DNA of 12,509 bases from Bacillota bacterium (GCA_012727415.1 JAAYHI010000143.1:1-12509), one strand, 5' to 3'. Positions 1 through 5,722 are shown, counted from the stretch's first letter. Notes: a model not told the origin generated them from the sequence alone. A program made the numbers and translations.

Positions 1-531
1 AAAAAAGCTGATTCCCTCAGGGTCTGCCAGAGCGATGTCCCGGTCCACCGCCGGCTGCAGGCGATCCAGCAGGGCGGCCAGGTGAAAGCGATTTTCCGCC
101 AGCATAGAGGCTATCAAGGGCAGCCCCTGCCGGGGATAAAAACCGGGGAAAGGTTGCAAACGATTATGCCACCAGGCCACCGCCCCCCCTGAGTTCTTCA
201 GATCCCACAAGCGAGAGATGACCTCACCTTTGATAAAAGGCATGTCGCAGCCGGCAACCAGTATCCAGGAACTGCTGCTGGCCAGCAGCCCGCCGTATAA
301 TCCCCGCAGCGAGCTTGGCTTGTACTGGGGCGGGTCGGGAATAAATTCCGCTGCCACCCCCTCCCGGGGAGGGCCAGCCACCAAGATGCGGTTGCCACCC
401 CAGCCTGCAGCCTTGTCCAGGACATGTTCCAGCAAAGTCTTGCCGCCGAGGACAATTCCCGCCTTGTCGGCACCCATGCGCCGGGACTTACCTCCGGCCA
501 GGATCAAGACGTCAAAACCCCGCAGCGACAT
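1..531 (-). CDS. mobA: MobA-like molybdenum cofactor guanylyltransferase (3' end cut by window)
   Basis: Nucleotidyltransferase that in the MobA family attaches GMP from GTP to molybdopterin, giving the guanine dinucleotide form of the cofactor in the cytoplasm. The 177 visible residues begin with the family signature: LILAGGKSRRMG at residues 9-20 followed by ADKAG (GTP/Mg binding), and GCDMPF at 94-99 carries the metal-binding Asp96. MobA proteins are about 190-200 residues, so only a short C-terminus is missing beyond position 1. The ATG at 531 lies one base after the stop codon of the upstream pspC gene (TAAAATG), so translation is probably coupled; the ribosome binding site (GGAAG) is weak on its own. 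It is the last visible gene of the folC-like/pspC/pspC operon. A related cytidylyltransferase (MocA type) is a less likely alternative. Confidence 0.85.
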   Translation of the reverse strand, partial: MSLRGFDVLILAGGKSRRMGADKAGIVLGGKTLLEHVLDKAAGWGGNRILVAGPPREGVAAEFIPDPPQYKPSSLRGLYGGLLASSSSWILVAGCDMPFIKGEVISRLWDLKNSGGAVAWWHNRLQPFPGFYPRQGLPLIASMLAENRFHLAALLDRLQPAVDRDIALADPEGISFF

Positions 532-532
532 T

Positions 533-727
533 TTAGTCTTCCAGGGGAATGATGAGCATGGAGATTATATAGAAGAGCACCCCCGGGAAAAAGGCAGTAA
601 CCAAAGTAAACAACACAAAGAGAACCCGGACGACAGTGGGGTCAAGATTCACATATTCTGCAATGCCGCCGCAAACCCCGGAAATTATCGCGTTTCGCCG
701 AGAACGATACAGTTTCTTCGGTTCCAT
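533..727 (-). CDS. small PspC-domain membrane protein
   Basis: A 64-residue protein that is almost entirely one PspC domain. It starts MEPKKLYRSRRN and carries the hallmark SGVCGGIAEY at residues 16-25, then DPTVVR, then a hydrophobic segment at about 33-60 that should span the membrane. PspC proteins in Bacillota sit in the cytoplasmic membrane and are linked to envelope-stress sensing. The start at 727 is preceded by AAGGAGGAG with 5-6 bases spacing; a longer in-frame extension lacks such a site. It lies 11 bases after the stop of a second, longer PspC gene and 1 base before mobA, so it belongs to the same operon. The two PspC genes look like a tandem duplication. Confidence 0.85.
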   Translation of the reverse strand: MEPKKLYRSRRNAIISGVCGGIAEYVNLDPTVVRVLFVLFTLVTAFFPGVLFYIISMLIIPLED

Positions 728-738
728 TTTTCTCCTCC

Positions 739-1161
739 TTATCGATTTTTCGATCTGAAGATAAGCCACAGGCCAAGGACTATCAAGGCCAGGGGCCAAA
801 ATGCTTCCTTGAAAATTCTTATATAACCCAACAACAGAGGCGTCCGGGGGATAAAGCGGTAGAGGAGCAGGCCGATGCCGGCCAGGATGAGCACAATTGC
901 CAATTTTCCCTGAAAACCGGGAGCCCCATCCCTGTGAGGATGGTCGACAACTTCCGCCTCCAGAAAGTCAGTACTTCCCCGCATGGGAATGAGCAATGCC
1001 GCCAGCCCATAGGCAATCAGACCCAGCCAAAGCCTGAATATGAGGAACATGGCAAAAGCCAGACGAATGACAACGGGGTCAATAGACAAGTATTCACCGA
1101 GGCCGCCGCACACTCCGGACAGCAAGCGGTTTTTCTGTGAACGATAAAGGCGCTTACTCAT
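739..1161 (-). CDS. PspC-domain membrane protein with extra C-terminal membrane segments
   Basis: A 140-residue protein. Residues 1-60 form a PspC domain (LYRSQKNRLLSGVCGG near the N-terminus, then DPVVIR and a hydrophobic stretch). A polar, His/Asp-rich linker follows at about 61-85, then two further hydrophobic segments around 87-103 and 116-134, ending in a basic tail. PspC family members are inner-membrane envelope-stress proteins; the C-terminal two-helix part resembles that of LiaF-type membrane proteins, which is an inference from layout only. The ATG at 1161 follows GGGAGGG at good spacing. The start overlaps the last 8 bases of the upstream folC-like gene, indicating translational coupling. 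The protein closely resembles the small PspC protein encoded just downstream. Confidence 0.85.
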   Translation of the reverse strand: MSKRLYRSQKNRLLSGVCGGLGEYLSIDPVVIRLAFAMFLIFRLWLGLIAYGLAALLIPMRGSTDFLEAEVVDHPHRDGAPGFQGKLAIVLILAGIGLLLYRFIPRTPLLLGYIRIFKEAFWPLALIVLGLWLIFRSKNR

Positions 1162-2497
1162 CACAATCCCTCCCCAATTGTGACTGAATATAGATCTTTG
1201 CATCCCTGAGCAGTGACATAGTGCCGGCAACGACAACAGCCCCCTCTGAATCTGCAGCAGCGAGGGCTTCAGCCAAAGCCTCACCCACATCCTCTGTCGC
1301 CCGGATATTGGCATTGTATTTTTCTGCTGTTGCCAAAGCTTCCTCCGCCGCGGGAAATACCAGGTTATTGTTGCTGGCTCGGGTCAACCAAACCGCCTCT
1401 CCCTCAGGAGCCAAAGTGTCAATTACCCCCTGCCAGTCTTTATCTGCAGGCACTCCCAGAATAAAGTACAGCGGCTTATGCTCCCTGGTCACCAATTCCC
1501 GCAAATACGCTGCCGACTCAGCGTTAATGGCCCCATCGAGTAGTATTGGCGGCGACCCCGCCACTAATTGGCAGCGTCCCGGCCAGCGGGCAGTGTCCAA
1601 CCCTGCCTGCAGGATTTCATCGCCAATGCCCGGCAGCACTTCCTCCGCCAGGGCAATTGCCACCCCGGCATTATATGCCTGAAAGCTTCCCGCCAGGGGG
1701 ATGTGAAACTGACTTTTGCGCTGACGGGACTGGTATTCAAAGGAGCTGCCCCCCAAGCCCGCAGCGGTCACCGCAACAGAAAAATCTTCCCCTCCCAATT
1801 TGAGGGGAACCTCCACCGCCCGACACAGGGAGCGCAGCAGCGAGGCAATTTCCGGCTGCTGGCGGTAACTGACGCACACTTCCTGGCCGGATTTCACCAC
1901 CGCCATTTTATTGGCGGCGATATCCAACAGGGTCGGTCCCAATTGGTCCTGATGTTCAAACATAATGGGAGTCAGCACCGACCAGCGGTTAGCGATGACA
2001 TTGACATCGTCGGCAAGGGCTCCCCGGCCGCATTCCAGAACATGAAAATCGGTATGCTCTTGCCTAAACCAAAGCAGGGCTACAGCCAGGACTGTGCCCA
2101 CCGGGCCCAGGTAATGGTCCGGGGGCATGGAAGCCTGAATCTTCTTCACAAGGACCATTATTTTTTCCGTCAGCCGAACAAACTCCCGTTCGGGGATCTT
2201 CTGCCAATTGATCCGCACCCGCTCACAAAAGTCCACAAGATGGGGACCGGTGAACAAGCCGGTTTTATAACCTGCCGCCTGCATAATGCTGGCGATTATC
2301 GCACTGGTGGAGCCCTTTCCCTTGCTGCCAGCAATCAGCACAGAGGGGGGCTGAGACAAACTTAAACCCAATTCCTGTAGGAGCTGACGGCAATAGCCTG
2401 GATGGCGCTTGTAAATGTCCAACAGTCCTGGAGCGATATGGGGCTGGGCCAGGACATAGGAACGGTAGATAGATTTTATGGCATTGTACGCATCCAC
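1154..2497 (-). CDS. folC: FolC-like Mur-ligase family protein (folylpolyglutamate/dihydrofolate synthase)
   Basis: ATP-dependent ligase of the Mur family; FolC adds glutamate to folates and/or couples glutamate to dihydropteroate. The 447-residue length fits. Seen in sequence: the ATP loop GSKGKGS at residues 57-63, TGPHL at 83-87 (the family SPHL-type motif), EHQDQLG at 181-187 in place of the usual DHxxxLG, and a Lys in IAANKMAVVKSG (about 193-204) where FolC has its modified lysine. The usual GGRLDATN motif is replaced by CGRGALADDVN at about 156-166, so this is a divergent member. The GTG start at 2497 is chosen because AAAGGAGG (2505-2512) sits 7 bases upstream; an upstream ATG would lie in front of that site. 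First gene of the operon with two pspC genes and mobA. No convincing own promoter was found; read-through past the hpf terminator or a weak AT-rich promoter near 2513-2535 are both possible. Confidence 0.75.
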   Translation of the reverse strand: MDAYNAIKSIYRSYVLAQPHIAPGLLDIYKRHPGYCRQLLQELGLSLSQPPSVLIAGSKGKGSTSAIIASIMQAAGYKTGLFTGPHLVDFCERVRINWQKIPEREFVRLTEKIMVLVKKIQASMPPDHYLGPVGTVLAVALLWFRQEHTDFHVLECGRGALADDVNVIANRWSVLTPIMFEHQDQLGPTLLDIAANKMAVVKSGQEVCVSYRQQPEIASLLRSLCRAVEVPLKLGGEDFSVAVTAAGLGGSSFEYQSRQRKSQFHIPLAGSFQAYNAGVAIALAEEVLPGIGDEILQAGLDTARWPGRCQLVAGSPPILLDGAINAESAAYLRELVTREHKPLYFILGVPADKDWQGVIDTLAPEGEAVWLTRASNNNLVFPAAEEALATAEKYNANIRATEDVGEALAEALAAADSEGAVVVAGTMSLLRDAKIYIQSQLGRDCDE

Positions 2498-2532
2498 GGC
2501 ATTGCCTCCTTTACTTTCTATTATCATAATGC

Positions 2533-2557
2533 AAAAGGGCCGGCATTGCCAGCCCTT
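2533..2557 (-). terminator. intrinsic terminator after hpf
   Basis: On the minus strand AAGGGCTGGC and GCCGGCCCTT pair over 10 bp (one G-U) with a 3-base loop, running into four T residues. It lies 13 bases after the hpf stop codon and separates hpf from the folC-like operon. The T tract is short, so partial read-through is possible. Confidence 0.7.
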
Positions 2558-2569
2558 AACATTAAAACC

Positions 2570-3088
2570 TTAATCCTGAGGTTCAATCAAGCCAAAGTTT
2601 CCGTCGCGGCGGCGATAGACAACATTTGCCTTGTTGGTTTCGGCATTGATAAACATAAAGAAATCATGTTCCAGAAGGTTCATCTGCAGCACTGCCTCGT
2701 CCGGTAGCATTGGTTTAATGGCGAACCTTTTGGTTTTGACAATCTTGGGTTCATCCTCATCGCTTCTTCCCAAATCGCCGTTGATGCCAATTTGCCGGGC
2801 TTTGCGGTTAATGCGGGTCTTGTACTTGCGGATTTGGCGTTCCAGCTTTTCCGTGACCATGTCGACAGAAGCATACATATCTGGGGACTCCACTTCTCCT
2901 CTAATAAGCATTCCGCCTTTTAGCAGCAGGGTGGCATCAACCACGTGGGTTCCCTTTACAACGCTGAGGGTTACCAGGGCTTCGGTGTCTTCATCAAAAT
3001 ACTTTGCGATCTTTCCAATCCTTTTTTCTACATGGGTTTTCAGGGCATCAGTTACTTCGATGTTTTTTCCCCGGGTAATAATCCGCAT
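2570..3088 (-). CDS. hpf: ribosome hibernation promoting factor, long form
   Basis: Stationary-phase factor (HPF/RaiA/YvyD family) that binds the 30S subunit and, in its long form, dimerises 70S ribosomes into inactive 100S particles. The 172 residues show the N-terminal ribosome-binding domain at about 1-97 (RGKNIEVTDALKTHVEKRIGKI near the start, then LERQIRKYK) and the C-terminal dimerisation domain at about 118-172 (KTKRFAIKPMLPDEAVLQM, then LLEHDFFMFINAET). The ATG at 3088 follows GGAGAG about 10 bases upstream; an in-frame upstream ATG at 3118 would overlap the predicted promoter start. A sigma-H promoter precedes it and a terminator follows it, so it is probably a single-gene transcript. 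Neighbours on the same strand are csp, a structured RNA and comFC. Confidence 0.95.
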   Translation of the reverse strand: MRIITRGKNIEVTDALKTHVEKRIGKIAKYFDEDTEALVTLSVVKGTHVVDATLLLKGGMLIRGEVESPDMYASVDMVTEKLERQIRKYKTRINRKARQIGINGDLGRSDEDEPKIVKTKRFAIKPMLPDEAVLQMNLLEHDFFMFINAETNKANVVYRRRDGNFGLIEPQD

Positions 3089-3123
3089 AAAGTCCACTCT
3101 CCTTTCAGTGCTGTACAATATTT

Positions 3124-3150
3124 ATTCCCTAAATCTCTTAGAAATCCTGC
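3124..3150 (-). promoter_or_regulatory. sigma-H-type promoter of hpf
   Basis: Minus strand: -35 GCAGGATTT (3150-3142), spacer of 11, -10 AGGGAATAA (3130-3122). This fits the Bacillus sigma-H consensus as I know it (RnAGGAwWW, N11-12, RnnGAATww) at every specified position. Start of transcription would be near 3116, about 28 bases upstream of the hpf start codon. In B. subtilis the hpf homologue yvyD is known to be under sigma-B and sigma-H, which supports the call. Confidence 0.7.
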
Positions 3151-3152
3151 CA

Positions 3153-3184
3153 AAATAAACTAAAATCCCGCCGTAACGGGATTT
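3153..3184 (-). terminator. intrinsic terminator after csp
   Basis: On the minus strand AAATCCCG (3184-3177) pairs perfectly with CGGGATTT (3170-3163) across a 6-base loop, and the sequence continues TTTTAGTTTATTTT. It starts 8 bases after the csp stop codon and lies just upstream of the hpf sigma-H promoter, insulating the two genes. Confidence 0.8.
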
Positions 3185-3192
3185 AGATTTTT

Positions 3193-3390
3193 CTACAATT
3201 TGACAACGTTAGTAGCTTGCAGTCCTTTATCGCTGTCGACAATATCGAATTCTACGATGTCTCCCTCATTGAGGGTACGGAAGCCTTCACCCTGGATAGC
3301 AGTGTAGTGAACAAACACGTCGTCGCCTTCTTCTCTTTGGATGAAGCCCCAACCCTTTTTCTGACTAAACCATTTTACTTTTCCTTGCAC
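3193..3390 (-). CDS. cold-shock protein, CspA family
   Basis: A 65-residue single cold-shock domain protein; the family binds single-stranded RNA/DNA and melts RNA structure in the cytoplasm. Both RNA-binding motifs are visible: KGWGFI (RNP1, about 13-18) and DVFVHYTAI (RNP2, about 25-33), with the usual ending GLQATNVVKL. The start is GTG at 3390, because the conserved sequence QGKVKWF follows at once and GGAGG (3405-3401) lies 10 bases upstream. Longer in-frame reading would run through the promoter. It has its own promoter and terminator and sits between a structured RNA and hpf. It is not possible to say from sequence whether it is cold-inducible or a constitutive stationary-phase member. 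Confidence 0.95.
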   Translation of the reverse strand: MQGKVKWFSQKKGWGFIQREEGDDVFVHYTAIQGEGFRTLNEGDIVEFDIVDSDKGLQATNVVKL

Positions 3391-3436
3391 TAAAAATATA
3401 CCTCCAAAATAGATGTAGCTGTGAAGCTCGTTACCA

Positions 3437-3465
3437 ATACTAACACTAGTTTTTCTCATTGTCAA
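3437..3465 (-). promoter_or_regulatory. sigma-A promoter of csp
   Basis: Minus strand: perfect -35 TTGACA (3465-3460), 17-base spacer, -10 TAGTAT (3442-3437) with an extended -10 TG (TGTTAGTAT). Transcription would start near 3430, giving a leader of about 40 bases before the GTG start at 3390. The -35 box begins 16 bases downstream of the 3' edge of the structured RNA. Confidence 0.75.
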
Positions 3466-3481
3466 TTTTTATTTTATTTAG

Positions 3482-3675
3482 TTGTCCGACAGCTGACCTG
3501 GTCTTTGCCCCCACACTGGCCTGCTGGGGGGTTCGCGTGAACTACTGCCCCTCTCGGTTTTCCCGGCAGGACTTACCTCTAAGCCGCACCATGCTCAGCA
3601 ATCTCATCCATTGCCTTACGTGGGTCGTTTTGCCTGCGGCTGGCATCGACTTTCAACCACAGACCTGTCGGACAA
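3482..3675 (-). ncRNA. structured RNA candidate, probably raiA-motif type
   Basis: A 194-base segment without a credible gene, closed by a perfect 11-bp inverted repeat (TTGTCCGACAG at 3675-3665, CTGTCGGACAA at 3492-3482). Inside, on the minus strand: GGTCT/AGACC extends the closing stem in part; GCAAT/ATTGC hairpin (3614-3598); an adjacent TGAGC/GCTTA hairpin (about 3597-3580); CTGC/GCAG with inner CGG/CCG (3569-3545); GTTC/GAAC (3542-3531); CCCCCA/TGGGGG (3530-3508). CCTGC at 3570-3566 can also pair with GCAGG at two distant places, suggesting pseudoknots. Known: raiA-motif RNAs of about 200 bases occur in Bacillota and Actinomycetota near raiA (hpf) and, as I recall, comFC genes. Inferred: identity and strand, from location between comFC and csp-hpf, all leftward. 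No T-rich terminator follows it directly. A covariance search would settle the family. Confidence 0.6.
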
Positions 3676-3708
3676 TTACAGTTTATCGAAGTTAAAATTT
3701 TTTGCAAG
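3676..3708 (-). promoter_or_regulatory. weak promoter candidate for the structured RNA
   Basis: On the minus strand just upstream of the RNA, TTGCAA is followed after 16 bases by TAAACT, each matching 4 of 6 sigma-A consensus positions. A start 7 bases downstream would fall at the first base of the 11-bp closing stem, which is the main reason to list it. The 50 bases between comFC and the RNA hold no clear terminator, so transcription from comFC could also supply the RNA. Confidence 0.3.
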
Positions 3709-3725
3709 GGAACCTTTTTCCTTTA

Positions 3726-4385
3726 TTATGCTGCCAACACAAAAAGATATACCCTGCCGGCGCCAGTTACCAATAAGGCCCTGGCACAGGCATCTGCTGT
3801 GGCGCCGGTGGTATAGACATCATCAACCAACCATACCGTACCCTCCAACATGGTACCCTCTGCTGTATAAATGTAATCTTCCAGGCCCTCCAGTCGTCCT
3901 TTATAATTAAGTTCCACCTGGGGCGGCCGTCCCGGGCGCCTCAGAAGCACCTTTTGGATCGGAGCCCCGGCAGTCACAGCCAGCTCCTTGCACATCATGG
4001 CGATGATGTCAAAATTGCGCCAATTTTTGCCTGCCCCGGGCACAGGGACCACAGCCCGGGGCAGGGGGAAACCCGAGGCCTTGGCCAAGGCCGCCAATTC
4101 CCGGGCCAACTCCCTGGCCACCGCCCGGTCTCTGCCGAATTTCACATTCTGCACCACCTGTCTCCAGGGTCCCTGGTATGCAGCCAAGGAGAGCACACGG
4201 CTGTACCCATGACCCAGGGGAGCACACTTTCCCGGAGGGCAGTGGCGGCCGCAGCGAATGCAGGCCGAAAGCCCTGTCAATTCCACCCTGGCAAGGCAGT
4301 CAGGACACAGCCCCAGTTGCTGCCGCCGTTGGCTGCGGCAGCAGACACACAAAGGGGGAAAGAGAAGGTCGATAAACGCACTCAT
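3726..4385 (-). CDS. comFC: ComFC family competence protein (phosphoribosyltransferase fold)
   Basis: ComF/GntX family protein needed for late steps of DNA uptake or processing in natural transformation. The 219 residues contain an N-terminal zinc-finger-like region with Cys13/Cys16, Cys27/Cys30 and Cys42/Cys45 (plus Cys49, Cys54), then a phosphoribosyltransferase domain with the PRPP-binding loop VWLVDDVYTTGAT at 184-196 (Asp188, Asp189). The start at 4385 is preceded by GGAGG with 7 bases spacing. The ComK-like gene ends 57 bases upstream, with no terminator between, so the two probably form an operon. Downstream lies the structured RNA candidate. Length and domain order are normal for the family; the molecular activity of the PRT fold in ComFC is not certain. 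Confidence 0.92.
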   Translation of the reverse strand: MSAFIDLLFPPLCVCCRSQRRQQLGLCPDCLARVELTGLSACIRCGRHCPPGKCAPLGHGYSRVLSLAAYQGPWRQVVQNVKFGRDRAVARELARELAALAKASGFPLPRAVVPVPGAGKNWRNFDIIAMMCKELAVTAGAPIQKVLLRRPGRPPQVELNYKGRLEGLEDYIYTAEGTMLEGTVWLVDDVYTTGATADACARALLVTGAGRVYLFVLAA

Positions 4386-4442
4386 GCCAAAACCTCCAAT
4401 TATTCTCTCCCCGGGTATTCTCTGCTTCTCCCGGCTTTCCTG

Positions 4443-4952
4443 CTAAATACAAGGAATATTACCTCCCCCCGCCGCCCCGGGTCCATGTAACCAACGAAAC
4501 CCTGCCGCCGACAGCTCCCAAAGGACGAAGCGCGCTTGCACCATGCGCTGCTTTACTGTCCCCGGAGAGAGCCGGCAGGGCAGTGCAACTCCGTCTTTCA
4601 GAAGGATGGTGCAATGCTTTCCCTGGGCCTGCACCTTGTCCAAAGCCAAGAGATTAATAAAGCCCGTCTTTTCTCCCAGCGTCCCCAGGGTCAGGGGAAC
4701 CAGCACCAGGTGAGTGCTGATGGGCAAAGGCAGGTAGTTGCTCCTGTCAAGGAGTTCCTTGCACCGCTGGCGCAAGGCCACTAAGTCGACAGCGAAATAT
4801 CTGGCAGCTGCCTCCACCAGGGAGCATACTCTGCGGGGATCGTAGAAATTGTCCCCGGGGACATAGACCTGGCTAACCCTGCCCTCTCCCGGCAAACAAA
4901 CTGAGCGCAAGGCAGTCATGCGTGCGAGCTCCGCCCCGGATACCTTTTTCAT
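4443..4952 (-). CDS. ComK-like protein, possible competence regulator
   Basis: A 169-residue protein that I do not recognise with certainty. Its middle and C-terminal parts line up with B. subtilis ComK as I remember it: ARYF at 50-53 with RFF, SNYLPLPI at 71-78 with SHKPPI, then HLVLVPL (81-87) with IFLFPTL, GFIN (97-100) with GWIS, a polar run, LLKDGVALP (117-125) with TFSNGKTMELP, and a final amphipathic helix. Spacing between these blocks is similar. ComK is the DNA-binding activator of late competence genes, and this gene sits directly upstream of comFC, which fits. A LytTR-type DNA-binding domain is the main alternative. The ATG at 4952 follows GGGGGGTGA. The Gly-rich tail (GPGAAGGG) is not typical. 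A TATACT box at 4984-4979 could be its -10, but no good -35 was found. Confidence 0.5.
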   Translation of the reverse strand: MKKVSGAELARMTALRSVCLPGEGRVSQVYVPGDNFYDPRRVCSLVEAAARYFAVDLVALRQRCKELLDRSNYLPLPISTHLVLVPLTLGTLGEKTGFINLLALDKVQAQGKHCTILLKDGVALPCRLSPGTVKQRMVQARFVLWELSAAGFRWLHGPGAAGGGNIPCI

Positions 4953-5039
4953 CTTTCACCCCCCCTCAAGGTCTCTACAGTATACGGACAACTCCGAAGG
5001 AAAGTTCCCTGGGAAAGAAAAAAGGCAATACCAGAGGGC

Positions 5040-5066
5040 AAAACAAGAGGGGGCCAGAGGCCCCCC
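5040..5066 (-). terminator. intrinsic terminator after DUF1659-DUF2922
   Basis: On the minus strand GGGGGCC (5065-5059) pairs with GGCCCCC (5055-5049) around a TCT loop, followed by TCTTGTTTTG. It begins a few bases after the DUF2922 stop codon and separates the pair from the ComK-like/comFC operon. Confidence 0.75.
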
Positions 5067-5069
5067 GTT

Positions 5070-5288
5070 TTAGAACACTACAATTTCCTCAGTCTGCCTG
5101 GAGACCAGCTGTGCCCGCACCTTGCCAGTCAACCCGCCGCCGGCAGAGACAAAGACATCGGCATTGATAATGGCGTCCATTGCCTCCTCCACAGTTGCAG
5201 CAGTTAAGTCCGGCAGGGGATTGGGGATGCTGATAGTCACCCTGCTTCCCCCGGCATTGAGAAAGACCAATTGCAGGGTCTTTTCCAT
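5070..5288 (-). CDS. DUF2922 family small protein
   Basis: A 72-residue protein starting MEKTLQLVFLN and ending ETEEI-like (QTEEIVVF), with the DUF2922 pattern: an initial beta strand, SRVTISIPNPLPDLT, then EEAMDAIINADVF and GGGLTGK. The function of the family is unknown; it is regularly found next to DUF1659 proteins in Bacillota. The second of two close ATG codons is chosen (5288), because GGAGG lies 8 bases from it and only 2 from the first. It starts 35 bases after the DUF1659 stop codon and is followed by a strong terminator, so the two genes form a two-gene operon. No signal peptide or membrane segment is visible. Confidence 0.8.
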   Translation of the reverse strand: MEKTLQLVFLNAGGSRVTISIPNPLPDLTAATVEEAMDAIINADVFVSAGGGLTGKVRAQLVSRQTEEIVVF

Positions 5289-5323
5289 ACTCATCACCTC
5301 CCCTAAAGCTATTTGCCCCTGGG

Positions 5324-5551
5324 CTAAGGGGTTTCTGTCAAAATGGCATAATCGACCCGGCGCACCTCGGCCACCGGCAACTGCTGCAGGCCGGTAATGA
5401 CAGCCGCTGCAACCCACAGGGACTCGTCAGAACTATCAGCCCTGACACTGCCCAGGTTGCGGGTGCTGTATACAGGCTCGCCTTCGTCATTGACACCTGT
5501 CTGGTAGCGCACTTGCAGGCGGGAATCTAAAGAAGCTTTGCTTACAGCCAT
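5324..5551 (-). CDS. DUF1659 family small protein
   Basis: A 75-residue protein beginning MAVSKASLDSRLQVRYQTG. DUF1659 proteins show this pattern: a short N-terminus, a beta strand of the RLQ type, a NxxGxPxxxxRN turn (here NDEGEPVYSTRN at about 21-32), and a helical part with ADSSDESLW. Function unknown. The ATG at 5551 has an ideal ribosome binding site (GGGAGGTGA). It heads the DUF1659-DUF2922 pair. A -10-like TATACT at 5603-5598 and a palindrome right after it suggest a regulated promoter about 50 bases upstream. Longer in-frame reading upstream would run through that promoter and is not credible. Confidence 0.82.
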   Translation of the reverse strand: MAVSKASLDSRLQVRYQTGVNDEGEPVYSTRNLGSVRADSSDESLWVAAAVITGLQQLPVAEVRRVDYAILTETP

Positions 5552-5580
5552 TACTTTCACCTCCCTGGTGGCGGAATTGG

Positions 5581-5627
5581 ATTCCCCTGGGGAATTCAGT
5601 ATAAGCCAGGGCACAGGCCCCCCGCAA
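5581..5627 (-). promoter_or_regulatory. candidate promoter with overlapping operator-like palindrome for DUF1659-DUF2922
   Basis: Minus strand: TTGCGG (5627-5622, weak -35), 18-base spacer, TATACT (5603-5598, 5 of 6 matches). Two bases downstream lies a 15-bp perfect inverted repeat ATTCCCC-A-GGGGAAT (5595-5581), which would cover the transcription start. A repressor binding there would block initiation; this is inferred from position only. Confidence 0.4.
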
Positions 5628-5681
5628 AACAGCACCGAGCCTGTTCGCCGCCTGCTCCCGGCATCCCCTGGACCTGAATGA

Positions 5682-5695
5682 GCCTGCCGGCAGGC
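5682..5695. repeat. 14-bp perfect palindrome GCCTGCCGGCAGGC
   Basis: Perfect 14-bp palindrome in the 172-base non-coding stretch (5552-5723) between the terminator of the membrane-protein gene and the DUF1659 gene. It lies about 80 bases upstream of the candidate -10 box, too far for a classic repressor site but possible for an activator. Apart from this, the promoter and the 15-bp palindrome, I see nothing else in the stretch. Confidence 0.5.
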
Positions 5696-5722
5696 AATCA
5701 CCCCTCAAAAAGAAAACGTACA

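Noticed and set aside
218..826. 202-codon open frame on the plus strand
   Set aside because: Antisense to mobA and both pspC genes; composition typical of a shadow frame.
1568..2365. 265-codon open frame on the plus strand
   Set aside because: Antisense to the folC-like gene, which has clear motifs and a ribosome binding site. It is a shadow of GC-rich codon use.
3482..3675. Terminal inverted repeats read as a MITE or small insertion element
   Set aside because: No direct target duplication flanks the repeats, and the interior is full of nested hairpins on the gene strand. A structured RNA explains the length and position better.
3482..3675. 6S RNA, SRP RNA or RNase P RNA
   Set aside because: The length would suit 6S RNA, but the interior forms several separate hairpins rather than one long rod with a central bubble. 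The GGAAG-type SRP core and RNase P core sequences are absent.
3690..3725. Terminator for comFC (AAGGAA/TTCCCTT)
   Set aside because: The stem needs a bulge and is followed by GCAAAAAATTTT, not a T tract directly after the stem.
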